Of a stretch of DNA of 12,384 nucleotides, positions 1-5,959 are shown one piece after another (within the stretch, counting starts at the first letter, position 1; each line of letters starts with the position of its first letter). This stretch comes from Flavobacteriaceae bacterium (GTDB taxonomy: Bacteria; Bacteroidota; Bacteroidia; Flavobacteriales; Flavobacteriaceae), in contig CANJDA010000054.1 of the NCBI GenBank assembly GCA_947472705.1, forward strand, positions 1-12,384, written 5' to 3'. The notes beneath the pieces were generated by a model. The model ran no database searches and was not told the DNA's origin. It saw only the letters and a list, made by a program, of their open reading frames with translations. A program made the position numbers and the translations under genes.

Positions 1-914
1 TTAAAGATTTTATCGATTTTATCAAAAATCCGAAATCGATATTTGAAATGGAAAATGGTCAAACCATCCATTTTTATCCAACCAACAAAATTAGAATTCC
101 AGTTGATAAAGAAGCGGTGATGAAGAACAAAGTGGTGAGCACTATTTACAATGACTCTATAGTTCCTTACATCGATGTAGACATCAAAGGTAGCGCCATG
201 TACAAAAACCGTTTGATGATGTTTGATGTATTGGCCAATAACAATTGGAAACGCCCAATTTATTTTACGGGTGGAAGCTTTGGCGACGACGATTACCTTT
301 GGATGAAAGATTATCTTGAATTGGACGGATTGGTTTACAAACTGGTTCCGGTGAAAACACCTATTGACAAAGAAAACCCTTATGACATGGGCGATATTGA
401 TAGTGATAAGATGTATGATTTGGTGATGAAATGGGATTGGGGCAATGGTGATTTGACTACTATTTATCACGACCCTGAAACACGTAAAAACAGCATTTCG
501 TATCGCACGAACATGGCGCGATTAATGGAGCAATTAATCAATGAAGGCAAAAAAGACAAAGCTAAAAAAGTGATTGAAGAGGCTTTAACCAAAATGCCAA
601 TGGATTATTATGGTTATTATACCATGGTTGAACCTTTTGCTAGTGGGTATTATGAAATAGGCGAAAAAGCAAAAGCTCGTGAAGTACTAGAACGATTGAT
701 AACGAAATACAAACAAAGCTTAACGTATTTCTCGAACATACAACCTTCGATTCAAAACGGAATTGTAACCGATATTATTACTGATATTGAACGTTACAGA
801 AGTCTATTGATGGTAATGAAAGATCATGATGACCTTGAATTTTACAATAAGAACAAAGCTATTTTTAACTCTTTCAACAAAAGACTGGCTCGTTTTGGAA
901 GAGACATGGAATAA
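1..914 (+). CDS. DUF2723 family membrane protein (GT117-like), 3' part only
   Basis: The reading frame is open from the window edge (first full codon at base 3), so this is the C-terminal ~303 residues of a longer protein; the ATG at 48 is internal and not the start. The segment has the soluble tail I associate with Bacteroidota DUF2723 proteins: an MENGQ-type stretch, then a NNNWKRPIYFTGG motif (residues ~64-76 counted from base 48), then helical, TPR-like repeats rich in Lys and Glu with two Lys/Ala blocks (EGKKDKAKKVIEEAL and GEKAKAREVLERL). Family members are polytopic inner-membrane proteins of roughly a thousand residues, annotated as glycosyltransferase family 117-like; the membrane part lies outside the window. 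The substrate is unknown. It ends in TAA and is followed by a strong terminator, so it is probably the last gene of its transcript. The family call is from memory of the motif and is fairly sure; the function is not. Confidence 0.8.
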   Translation, partial: KDFIDFIKNPKSIFEMENGQTIHFYPTNKIRIPVDKEAVMKNKVVSTIYNDSIVPYIDVDIKGSAMYKNRLMMFDVLANNNWKRPIYFTGGSFGDDDYLWMKDYLELDGLVYKLVPVKTPIDKENPYDMGDIDSDKMYDLVMKWDWGNGDLTTIYHDPETRKNSISYRTNMARLMEQLINEGKKDKAKKVIEEALTKMPMDYYGYYTMVEPFASGYYEIGEKAKAREVLERLITKYKQSLTYFSNIQPSIQNGIVTDIITDIERYRSLLMVMKDHDDLEFYNKNKAIFNSFNKRLARFGRDME

Positions 915-939
915 CATAATTTGAAAATTACTTAATTTG

Positions 940-981
940 AAAATGTGCCAATTGGAAAACTCTTGTTGGCACATTTTTTTT
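940..981 (+). terminator. Rho-independent terminator after the DUF2723 gene
   Basis: A perfect 12-bp stem, AAAATGTGCCAA (940-951) with TTGGCACATTTT (966-977), has a 14-nt loop and is followed by a T run to 981. It lies 25 nt after the DUF2723 stop. Its T run ends 11 nt before the ATG of the next gene, leaving almost no room for a separate promoter. Confidence 0.85.
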
Positions 982-992
982 ATATTTAACCT

Positions 993-1628
993 ATGAGTTT
1001 TTGGGTAAAAACAAATCGATGGATTAAATGGCTGTTCCCAAAGTATGTTTGGGACATTCCTAATGACGGGAATAAAGTTTACCTGACATTTGATGACGGT
1101 CCTACGCCTGAGATTACCGAATGGGTTTTAGACCAATTACAACAGTTTAAAGCCAAAGCGACTTTCTTTTGCATTGGCAACAACATTGAAAAACATCCTG
1201 CTATTTATAAAAAAATTATTGCCGACGGTCATGCTATTGGCAATCATACTTTTAATCATTTAAAAGGATGGAAGACCCCTACTCCAAACTATATTGAAAA
1301 CGTGAAACTTTGTGAGTCAGCCATCAGTCTTGTGCCTTTAGTCAATAGCTATTTATTTCGCCCACCCTATGGAAAGATTAAGTATGCTCAAGGGAAAGCT
1401 TTACGAAAAATGGGTTACCAAATTATTATGTGGGACATCATTAGCATGGATTATGATGCAACGATTACTCCGGAGCAGTGTTTACAAAACGTATTACAAC
1501 ATGCAAAAAGCGGTAGTATCATAGTGTTTCACGACAGTGTGAAAGCCGAAAAAAACTTGCGGTATGCTTTGCCCAAAGTACTTTCGTTTTTAACCGAAAA
1601 GGGATTTGATTGTGATAAAATTGATTAA
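993..1628 (+). CDS. Polysaccharide deacetylase, NodB / CE4 family
   Basis: A 211-residue single-domain carbohydrate esterase 4 enzyme, expected to remove acetyl groups from N-acetylglucosamine residues of a polysaccharide or peptidoglycan, using a divalent metal. All five CE4 motifs are visible: TFDDGP (32-37; D34 catalytic base, D35 metal ligand), HTFNH (85-89; both His metal ligands), RPPYG (123-127), the W147-D148 region, and FHD (179-181; H180 catalytic acid). I see no clear signal peptide; the N-terminus is Trp/Lys-rich and could be membrane-associated. The ATG at 993 is the earliest possible start because an in-frame TAA sits at 987-989. A terminator ends 11 nt upstream. TATATTTA at 981-988 resembles a -7 element, which would give a nearly leaderless mRNA. 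The stop overlaps the stop of the convergent downstream gene by 4 bp. The family is sure; the substrate is not known. Confidence 0.93.
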   Translation: MSFWVKTNRWIKWLFPKYVWDIPNDGNKVYLTFDDGPTPEITEWVLDQLQQFKAKATFFCIGNNIEKHPAIYKKIIADGHAIGNHTFNHLKGWKTPTPNYIENVKLCESAISLVPLVNSYLFRPPYGKIKYAQGKALRKMGYQIIMWDIISMDYDATITPEQCLQNVLQHAKSGSIIVFHDSVKAEKNLRYALPKVLSFLTEKGFDCDKID

Positions 1629-1921
1629 ATTTGTTCTTGTACCAGTCCGATAATGGTATTGGCATCTAGTTCTCCAGATTGTCTCCAAACCATTTGACCT
1701 TCTTTGTATATCATTAAGGTGGGTAAGCCTTTGATGCGAAGGGCATCGGCTAGCTCCTGATTTTTATCTACATCTATTTTAATCACTTTTGCTTTATCAC
1801 CTAGTGCTGCTGCTACATCTCTAATAACAGGATGCATAGAAACGGAAGATTCGTTCCACTCTGTGTAAAAGTCAATTAACACAGGCACTTGCGCATTGAT
1901 TAATTCTCCAAATTTTGACAT
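1625..1921 (-). CDS. Thioredoxin-fold protein lacking both active-site cysteines
   Basis: A 98-residue, single-domain protein of normal thioredoxin length without a signal peptide, so cytoplasmic. The thioredoxin framework is clear: VLIDFYTEW (14-22), the AKVIKIDVD strand (44-52) and the cis-proline segment GLPTLMIY (65-72, P67). At the site of the WCGPC motif it reads WNESS (22-26), and the whole protein contains no cysteine. It therefore cannot carry out dithiol-disulfide exchange by the usual mechanism. What it does instead is unknown; a binding, scaffold or chaperone-like role is an inference. The ORF is intact, with the fold and cis-proline kept, which argues against simple decay. A good -7 element (TACATTTG, 1981-1974) lies 53 nt before the ATG, so it can be transcribed apart from the phosphoesterase gene upstream. 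Its stop shares TTAA with the convergent deacetylase gene. Confidence 0.88.
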   Translation of the reverse strand: MSKFGELINAQVPVLIDFYTEWNESSVSMHPVIRDVAAALGDKAKVIKIDVDKNQELADALRIKGLPTLMIYKEGQMVWRQSGELDANTIIGLVQEQI

Positions 1922-1973
1922 AAAACCAAAATATATTTATTCTTTTTTATAGCGTAAAAGAAAGATTAAAGCA

Positions 1974-2005
1974 CAAATGTAGCATTTTTAACTAATTATG
2001 CTACA
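1974..2005 (-). promoter_or_regulatory. Promoter of the thioredoxin-like gene, overlapped by an inverted repeat
   Basis: On the minus strand TACATTTG (1981-1974) is a full match to the Bacteroidota -7 consensus TAnnTTTG. A perfect 8-bp inverted repeat, TGTAGCAT (1978-1985) and ATGCTACA (1998-2005) with a 12-nt spacer, covers part of the -7 element and reaches into the end of the phosphoesterase gene. It could be an operator or an mRNA 3'-end hairpin; the T run after it is poor for a terminator. Confidence 0.55.
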
Positions 2006-3228
2006 ATATTCCCTTTTTTTAGTTCAAAAACCGTTATTTCGGGCATAATACCTACTCGACCCGGATAAGCGTGGAAGCCAAAACCACGATTTACATAGAT
2101 GTATTTTCCAAATTCTTGATATAAACCAGCCCATTGTTTGTACATATATTGTGCAATACTCCATTTGAAATAGCCCGGAATTTCAATACCAAACTGCATT
2201 CCGTGTGTATGCCCAGAAAGGGTAAGCTGTATGTTTTTCGAATGGCGTTTTACAATATACTCCCAATGACTTGGGTCATGGCTCATTAAGATTTTAAAAT
2301 CTGTTGCCGATAAATTGTCTGCTGCTTTGTCAATATCGCCATATTCTCCGAAATGTTTCCCCCAATTTTCTACTCCAATCAAAGCAATTTCATCGTTGCC
2401 TTTTTTGAGTTTAATGTTTTCATTGAGCAACAATTTAAAGTCTATTTGGCGGTGTAAATCTTTTATTGCTTCGAAATTTTCTGCTTTCGCTTTTTGGGAT
2501 TTCCAATCTAAATAGGCACCATAATCATGATTCCCTAAGATGGAATATTTTCCGTATTCGTATTTTTTTAACCCGTTAAAAATGTCAATCCAAGGATGCA
2601 TCTCATCGGCTTTGGCATTGACAATATCTCCCGTAAATAATAAAAGATCAGCCTCTTGCTCATTGATCAAATCGATAGCATATTTAATTTTTTCTTCATT
2701 GTCAAAACTACCGCTATGAATGTCTGAAATTTGTGTGACTTTAAACCCTTCGAAAGCATCGGGCAAATCGGGAAAGAATAACGTTTGGCGAATCACCTTG
2801 AAATTATATTTGCCCACAGCCATACCGTAAACCAATCCCATAAACGGAATGGAGGCTAGCCCTAAGGCTACCTGACTCACGAATTTTCTTCTTTCGGGTA
2901 AAAAACTATCGGATTTACTTCCTGTTAAAAGAGTAACCGTTCCCGACAATACTCTAACAATATCTTCTAGAAGTAATATAAGAGTCAGCACTATCTTAGG
3001 CAACAATACCAAGAGCATTAAACCTAATGTGATTAGGGTCATTTTGGTTTGACCCACAGCTCTATCAAATTTTGTAAACTGATAGGCTATGAAAATAATT
3101 ATAAGTAATGACAGTAACTGATAAATGGTCAAAATCCATTTTTCTTTAGTAACTGTTTTAAAGGCTTGAAAAGAATAGAATTCAATTATAGCGACTATCA
3201 CTATTACAATTAACCAACGAAACATCAT
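1996..3228 (-). CDS. Membrane-anchored calcineurin-like metallophosphoesterase (YkuE/YaeI-like)
   Basis: 410 residues. The N-terminal ~140 residues hold hydrophobic segments at about 3-22, 32-50, 63-87 and 117-138. The C-terminal ~260 residues are a calcineurin-like phosphoesterase with all metal-binding motifs: SDIH (168-171), GDIV (200-203), GNHD (232-235), SHD (316-318, H317) and GHTH (339-342). The family hydrolyses phosphomonoesters, phosphodiesters or pyrophosphates with two metal ions; YkuE-type members act at the cell envelope, but the substrate here is unknown. Directly before the last membrane segment lies ERRKFVSQ (112-119), similar to a twin-arginine motif; in YkuE-like proteins a Tat signal sits at the corresponding place, and here it is preceded by extra membrane helices. 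Two adjacent ATG codons (3226-3228 and 3223-3225) could serve as start; I took the first. The thioredoxin-like gene follows 74 nt downstream on the same strand. Confidence 0.9.
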   Translation of the reverse strand: MMFRWLIVIVIVAIIEFYSFQAFKTVTKEKWILTIYQLLSLLIIIFIAYQFTKFDRAVGQTKMTLITLGLMLLVLLPKIVLTLILLLEDIVRVLSGTVTLLTGSKSDSFLPERRKFVSQVALGLASIPFMGLVYGMAVGKYNFKVIRQTLFFPDLPDAFEGFKVTQISDIHSGSFDNEEKIKYAIDLINEQEADLLLFTGDIVNAKADEMHPWIDIFNGLKKYEYGKYSILGNHDYGAYLDWKSQKAKAENFEAIKDLHRQIDFKLLLNENIKLKKGNDEIALIGVENWGKHFGEYGDIDKAADNLSATDFKILMSHDPSHWEYIVKRHSKNIQLTLSGHTHGMQFGIEIPGYFKWSIAQYMYKQWAGLYQEFGKYIYVNRGFGFHAYPGRVGIMPEITVFELKKGNIVA

Positions 3229-3300
3229 TTTTATTTTTTGTGCAAAGTAACAAAGAAAGACGGATTCCTTGAGTGTTTTAGATTAATTTAACGTTAGCAT

Positions 3301-3333
3301 AAAAAAAAGACCGGCAAAGAATTTTACCAGTCT
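3301..3333 (-). terminator. Rho-independent terminator after the 67-residue secreted protein gene
   Basis: Read on the minus strand, AGACTGGTAAA (3333-3323) pairs with TTTGCCGGTCT (3318-3308) as an 11-bp stem with a 4-nt loop, followed by a run of T. Two of the pairs are G-U on the minus-strand RNA but would be C-A mismatches on the plus-strand RNA, so the hairpin was selected for minus-strand transcripts. It also separates the signalling island from the phosphoesterase gene. Confidence 0.85.
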
Positions 3334-3384
3334 TTTTAACAATAACATTTTGCTTGGTTTCTTTTTTTCAAAAGATTTTGTTTG

Positions 3385-3588
3385 TTATTTTTTTGCAGGT
3401 GCAGCTGGAGCAGCAGCATCAGCTTTTTTCTCAGCTTTTGCTTTTTTAGTAGCTTTTGCAGCTTTAGCTGGTGTAGCTTTTACTTCTTTTGCTGGAGCTG
3501 CTTTAGCGTCTTTAGCTGGTGTAGTTTGAGCGTTTACCATTGCAGTTGTTCCTAAAACTAATGCAGCTAACATAAATACTTTTTTCAT
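3385..3588 (-). CDS. Small secreted Lys/Ala/Pro-rich protein (67 residues)
   Basis: A 67-residue exported protein. Residues 1-20 are a typical Sec signal peptide (MKKVFMLAALVLGTTAMVNA, likely cleaved before Q21). The predicted mature part is 47 residues with about 19 Ala, 13 Lys and 5 Pro, only 4 acidic residues and no aromatic residue or cysteine. It contains three near-repeats of eight residues, TPAKDAKA, APAKEVKA and TPAKAAKA (23-46), then a Lys/Ala tail. It is real, not low-complexity noise: it has its own promoter with a perfect -7 box, a terminator, and a paralogue at 5960-6151 with a nearly matching signal peptide. Function is unknown. Composition, size and predicted control by an OmpR-family regulator resemble enterobacterial Asr (periplasmic acid-shock protein); this is an analogy. 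Other options are a cell-surface polycation or a chaperone-like disordered protein. Confidence 0.85.
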   Translation of the reverse strand: MKKVFMLAALVLGTTAMVNAQTTPAKDAKAAPAKEVKATPAKAAKATKKAKAEKKADAAAPAAPAKK

Positions 3589-3626
3589 GATGTTTAAATT
3601 TTTTAATTAAATGATTATTTACAGGA

Positions 3627-3661
3627 CAAACGTACCATTGCTAAATGAAGATAAAATGAAG
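3627..3661 (-). promoter_or_regulatory. Promoter with tandem response-regulator box, upstream of the 67-residue protein gene
   Basis: Reading the minus strand from 3661: CTTCATTTT, 2 bp, CTTCATTTA, 7 bp (GCAATGG), then TACGTTTG (3634-3627), a full match to the -7 consensus. The half-sites repeat every 11 bp (TGAAG on the plus strand at 3657-3661 and 3646-3650). There is no -33 TTG at the usual distance, which fits an activator-dependent promoter. The same 35-bp layout occurs at 5821-5855 and 6193-6227. A 7-bp inverted repeat, GCTAAAT (3640-3646) and ATTTAGC (3662-3668), surrounds the box. The expected start site is about 30-35 nt before the ATG. Confidence 0.8.
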
Positions 3662-3693
3662 ATTTAGCTTTATAAGAAATATTTAATTTTTAA

Positions 3694-5025
3694 TTACAGT
3701 TTTTTGTTTTTGGGGAAAACAAATTCGAAAGTACTACCACTTTTTAATTCAGAGGCAACTTGAATTTCTATATGATGCAAATTGGAGATACTCTTAACAA
3801 TAGCTAGTCCTAAACCTTGTCCTTCTTTGTGAATATTTAATCGTGTAAATCGGTTGAAAATGTTTTCCAATTGTTCTTTATCCATGCCGCATCCATTATC
3901 CTTAACAATAATACTGTAATTAGAATTTGTTTTTGAATCGATAACAGTAACTTTTCCGTCTTGATCCGTAAATTTAATAGCATTAACGATTACATTGTAA
4001 AATAGTATATGAATTAAAGTCTTGTTTCCGGTGAAAAGAAAGTTTTCGGTCAATTCAATTTTAAAATCAATTTGTTTTTCATCTATCCTGTCTTCTAATT
4101 CTTCTTGAATTTCTTCTAAAATCATTTTAAAATCAACCACTTCATTAGTAATGTATTGATTGTTTTCAATTCGGGAAATGAGCAATAGGTTATTGATTAT
4201 TTTTTTTAACAAATCCAAAGTCCGTAAAGAGCTTACCACTTTATTGACCGATTCTTCATCTAAGGATTCGTTTTGGATTAAGTTTTCAAATCTATTCTTT
4301 AACAGAGAAATAGGCGAAAGTAATTCATGAGATACATTGGCAATAAATTGTTTCTCAATATTAAAGAGATCCTGAATCCTAATCATCATTTGATTCAATA
4401 CCTCATCTAGTTCTTGAAAATCGGTAGAGCTTGATTTTATTGCCGTATAATTAAATTTATCAGGTTCATTAACATGTCGTATTTTTTGATTGATAATTTG
4501 ATAAAAAGGCTTCAATAAATATTCAATATAAAAGGCATCTACCAAAAAACTAAACACAATAACAATACTGAGCACTATTAAAATGAAAACCCTTATGACA
4601 AAGGTTAGTTCTTTGATTTCACTTAAACTGCTGCCAATTTCAAGTCTATAATTGGTTTTTCCATACTTAAAATCATAATACAATACTCGGTAATCGCTTT
4701 GCTCTCCTTCAATTATTCGAGGTTCGTTTTTAAAAAAGGAGTTTGTTTTTTTGGGCAACTCTTTTGATTGATACAGTTGCAAAAACTCATTGTGAAGTGT
4801 AGAAAAACTTGCAAAAGTTTCCGAAGCATCTTTTCGAGTTAAAAAATCATTTATTTCTCTTTTGTCAAGATGTTCGATGAATTTTTTTTTCTTCTCTAAA
4901 AGATTTTGGTCAATTCGTTTGTATACTACTGTTTCAATTAAAATTGGCAGTGACAACCAAATTGTTAGTATGATTAAAAATCGGGTTATGGCATTAAAAA
5001 TAGTAAGTTGGTATTTTATTCTCAT
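3694..5025 (-). CDS. Sensor histidine kinase of a two-component system
   Basis: 443 residues. A short cytoplasmic tail is followed by a membrane segment (~12-34), an extracytoplasmic sensor region of about 105 residues (~35-142), a second membrane segment (~143-164), a HAMP-like linker (~165-220), a dimerisation/phosphoacceptor domain with NVSHELLSP (230-238; H233 the likely phosphorylated His), and a HATPase_c domain. The ATP-site motifs are all present: N box around N344/N348, G1 DNGCGM (376-381), F box FNRF (390-393) and G2 GQGLGLAI (402-409). It should phosphorylate the response regulator encoded just upstream. The regulator's TAG and this ATG are separated by one base (5026), so translation is probably coupled. 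I recognise nothing in the sensor region, so the signal is unknown. No terminator is seen after the stop (3694); transcription may run on into the 67-residue protein gene. Confidence 0.95.
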   Translation of the reverse strand: MRIKYQLTIFNAITRFLIILTIWLSLPILIETVVYKRIDQNLLEKKKKFIEHLDKREINDFLTRKDASETFASFSTLHNEFLQLYQSKELPKKTNSFFKNEPRIIEGEQSDYRVLYYDFKYGKTNYRLEIGSSLSEIKELTFVIRVFILIVLSIVIVFSFLVDAFYIEYLLKPFYQIINQKIRHVNEPDKFNYTAIKSSSTDFQELDEVLNQMMIRIQDLFNIEKQFIANVSHELLSPISLLKNRFENLIQNESLDEESVNKVVSSLRTLDLLKKIINNLLLISRIENNQYITNEVVDFKMILEEIQEELEDRIDEKQIDFKIELTENFLFTGNKTLIHILFYNVIVNAIKFTDQDGKVTVIDSKTNSNYSIIVKDNGCGMDKEQLENIFNRFTRLNIHKEGQGLGLAIVKSISNLHHIEIQVASELKSGSTFEFVFPKNKKL

Positions 5026-5026
5026 G

Positions 5027-5701
5027 CTACATATTTATCCGATAGCCTACATTTCGCACGGTTTCAAACCAATCGATTTTAGCAAACTTTTCGAGTTTTT
5101 TTCTTAAATTCCTAACGTGGACATCTATAAAATTAGAATCTGAATTTAACTCTAAAATATCTCCCCAGATGTGTTCTGTTAATTGCAATCGAGTAATTAC
5201 TCTATTTTTATTCAAAACCAAATACTGAAAAATATCAAATTCTTTTTTAGTCAAATTAATTAATTCGCCTTCAAAAGTTACTCGGTAATCCTGCAGTTGT
5301 ATCTTAAAATTGTGGATCTCTATTTCATTAGTATTTAATCCGTGCGTTCTTCTGATAACGGCAAACAAACGGGCACCTAGTTCTGTTAAAGCAAAAGGTT
5401 TGGTTAAATAATCATCCGCCCCAAGTTGTAAGCCGTCAATTTTATCATTGAGTTCACCTCGAGCGGTGATTACAATCACGGCCGTTTTAGTTTGTTTTTC
5501 CCGAATGTGTTTTAAAATTGTAAAACCATCTCCATCGGGCAACCCTAAATCGAGTAGCATCACGTCATATTCATTCACACTGATTTCTTCCAAGGCTTGT
5601 GCTTGGCTCGAAACCCATTTGCACAAATAGCCGTTTTTGGATAAAAAATCGATGATTTCTTTAGCCAGTTCTTTATAATCTTCAACTACTAAAACATTCA
5701 T
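5027..5701 (-). CDS. OmpR/PhoB-family response regulator
   Basis: 224 residues, normal family length. The receiver domain (1-~118) has the acidic pair E7/D8, the phosphoacceptor D51 in LLDLGLPDGDG, T79 and K101 in TKPF. The C-terminal winged-helix DNA-binding domain (~125-224) shows the usual LTKKEF segment (150-155), a recognition-helix region NFIDVHVRNLRKKLE (190-204) and the closing wing ETVRNVGYRI (213-222). The partner kinase follows one base downstream. Upstream, at 5821-5855, is a tandem box also found before both flanking small-protein genes, so I infer that this protein binds it, activates those genes and controls its own. The 119-nt stretch between the -7 element and the ATG is unusually long and holds two terminator-like hairpins. 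I cannot assign it to a named system such as CusR or PhoP. Confidence 0.95.
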   Translation of the reverse strand: MNVLVVEDYKELAKEIIDFLSKNGYLCKWVSSQAQALEEISVNEYDVMLLDLGLPDGDGFTILKHIREKQTKTAVIVITARGELNDKIDGLQLGADDYLTKPFALTELGARLFAVIRRTHGLNTNEIEIHNFKIQLQDYRVTFEGELINLTKKEFDIFQYLVLNKNRVITRLQLTEHIWGDILELNSDSNFIDVHVRNLRKKLEKFAKIDWFETVRNVGYRINM

Positions 5702-5735
5702 ACGCTATGGATAAAACCTGAAAGTAAATGTAATC

Positions 5736-5765
5736 AAAAAGTCGGCAAATTTCTTTCCCGACTTT
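5736..5765 (-). terminator. Terminator-like hairpin in the response-regulator leader (proximal to the ORF)
   Basis: On the minus strand AAAGTCGG (5765-5758) pairs perfectly with CCGACTTT (5745-5738) over 8 bp, with a 12-nt loop, and runs into five consecutive T (5740-5736). It lies between the predicted promoter (5821-5855) and the response-regulator start codon (5701), 35 nt before that ATG. It may be an attenuator or the 3' end of a short RNA. Confidence 0.6.
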
Positions 5766-5781
5766 AAGCAATTAACACTCT

Positions 5782-5820
5782 AAAAAAAACCAATTAAACT
5801 ACAAAATGTTTAATCGGTTT
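5782..5820 (-). terminator. Terminator-like hairpin in the response-regulator leader (promoter-proximal)
   Basis: On the minus strand AAACCGATTAAAC (5820-5808) pairs with GTTTAATTGGTTT (5799-5787) over 13 bp, with one G-U pair, an 8-nt loop and a continuing T run to 5782. The G-U pair would be an A-C mismatch on the plus-strand RNA, so the structure is meant for minus-strand transcripts. The 5' arm begins immediately after the -7 element ending at 5821, so a transcript from that promoter would start inside this arm. Confidence 0.6.
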
Positions 5821-5855
5821 CAAAACTAGGATTGTAAAATGAAGACAAAATGAAG
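5821..5855 (-). promoter_or_regulatory. Promoter with tandem response-regulator box, upstream of the response regulator
   Basis: Reading the minus strand from 5855: CTTCATTTT, 2 bp, CTTCATTTT, 7 bp (ACAATCC), then TAGTTTTG (5828-5821), a full -7 match. The half-site period is 11 bp. Unlike the two small-protein promoters, a TTTG also lies 17 bp before the -7 element, within the box, so this promoter may keep basal activity as well as responding to the regulator. Autoregulation is inferred from the shared box. Confidence 0.78.
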
Positions 5856-5890
5856 TTATTAAAAACACAAAGTATAAATCAAATTTTCTG

Positions 5891-5922
5891 AATTTAAAAA
5901 GCCGATATTGCTATCGGCTTTT
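5891..5922 (-). terminator. Rho-independent terminator after the 63-residue secreted protein gene
   Basis: A perfect 11-bp inverted repeat, AAAAGCCGATA (5897-5907) and TATCGGCTTTT (5912-5922), has a 4-nt loop. On the minus strand the stem runs into T residues. It lies 37 nt after the stop of the small-protein gene and before the response-regulator promoter, so it insulates the two units. Confidence 0.85.
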
Positions 5923-5959
5923 CTAAAAAACAATCAACTCATAACCTCATCAATCATAA

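Noticed and set aside
48..50. ATG at 48 as the start of the first gene
   Set aside because: The frame is open upstream to the window edge and the peptide there continues the family sequence, so the gene begins outside the window.
1625..1921. Pseudogene interpretation of the cysteine-free thioredoxin
   Set aside because: The frame is intact, full length, with fold residues, cis-proline and a good promoter; loss of both cysteines looks like functional change rather than decay.
2315..2515. A 66-codon plus-strand frame opposite the phosphoesterase
   Set aside because: It lies opposite the conserved catalytic domain and its product shows no coherent features.
3385..3588. Histone H1-like or nucleoid protein, suggested by the Lys/Ala/Pro-rich composition
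   Set aside because: A clear Sec signal peptide on this protein and on its paralogue points to export, not DNA binding in the cytoplasm.
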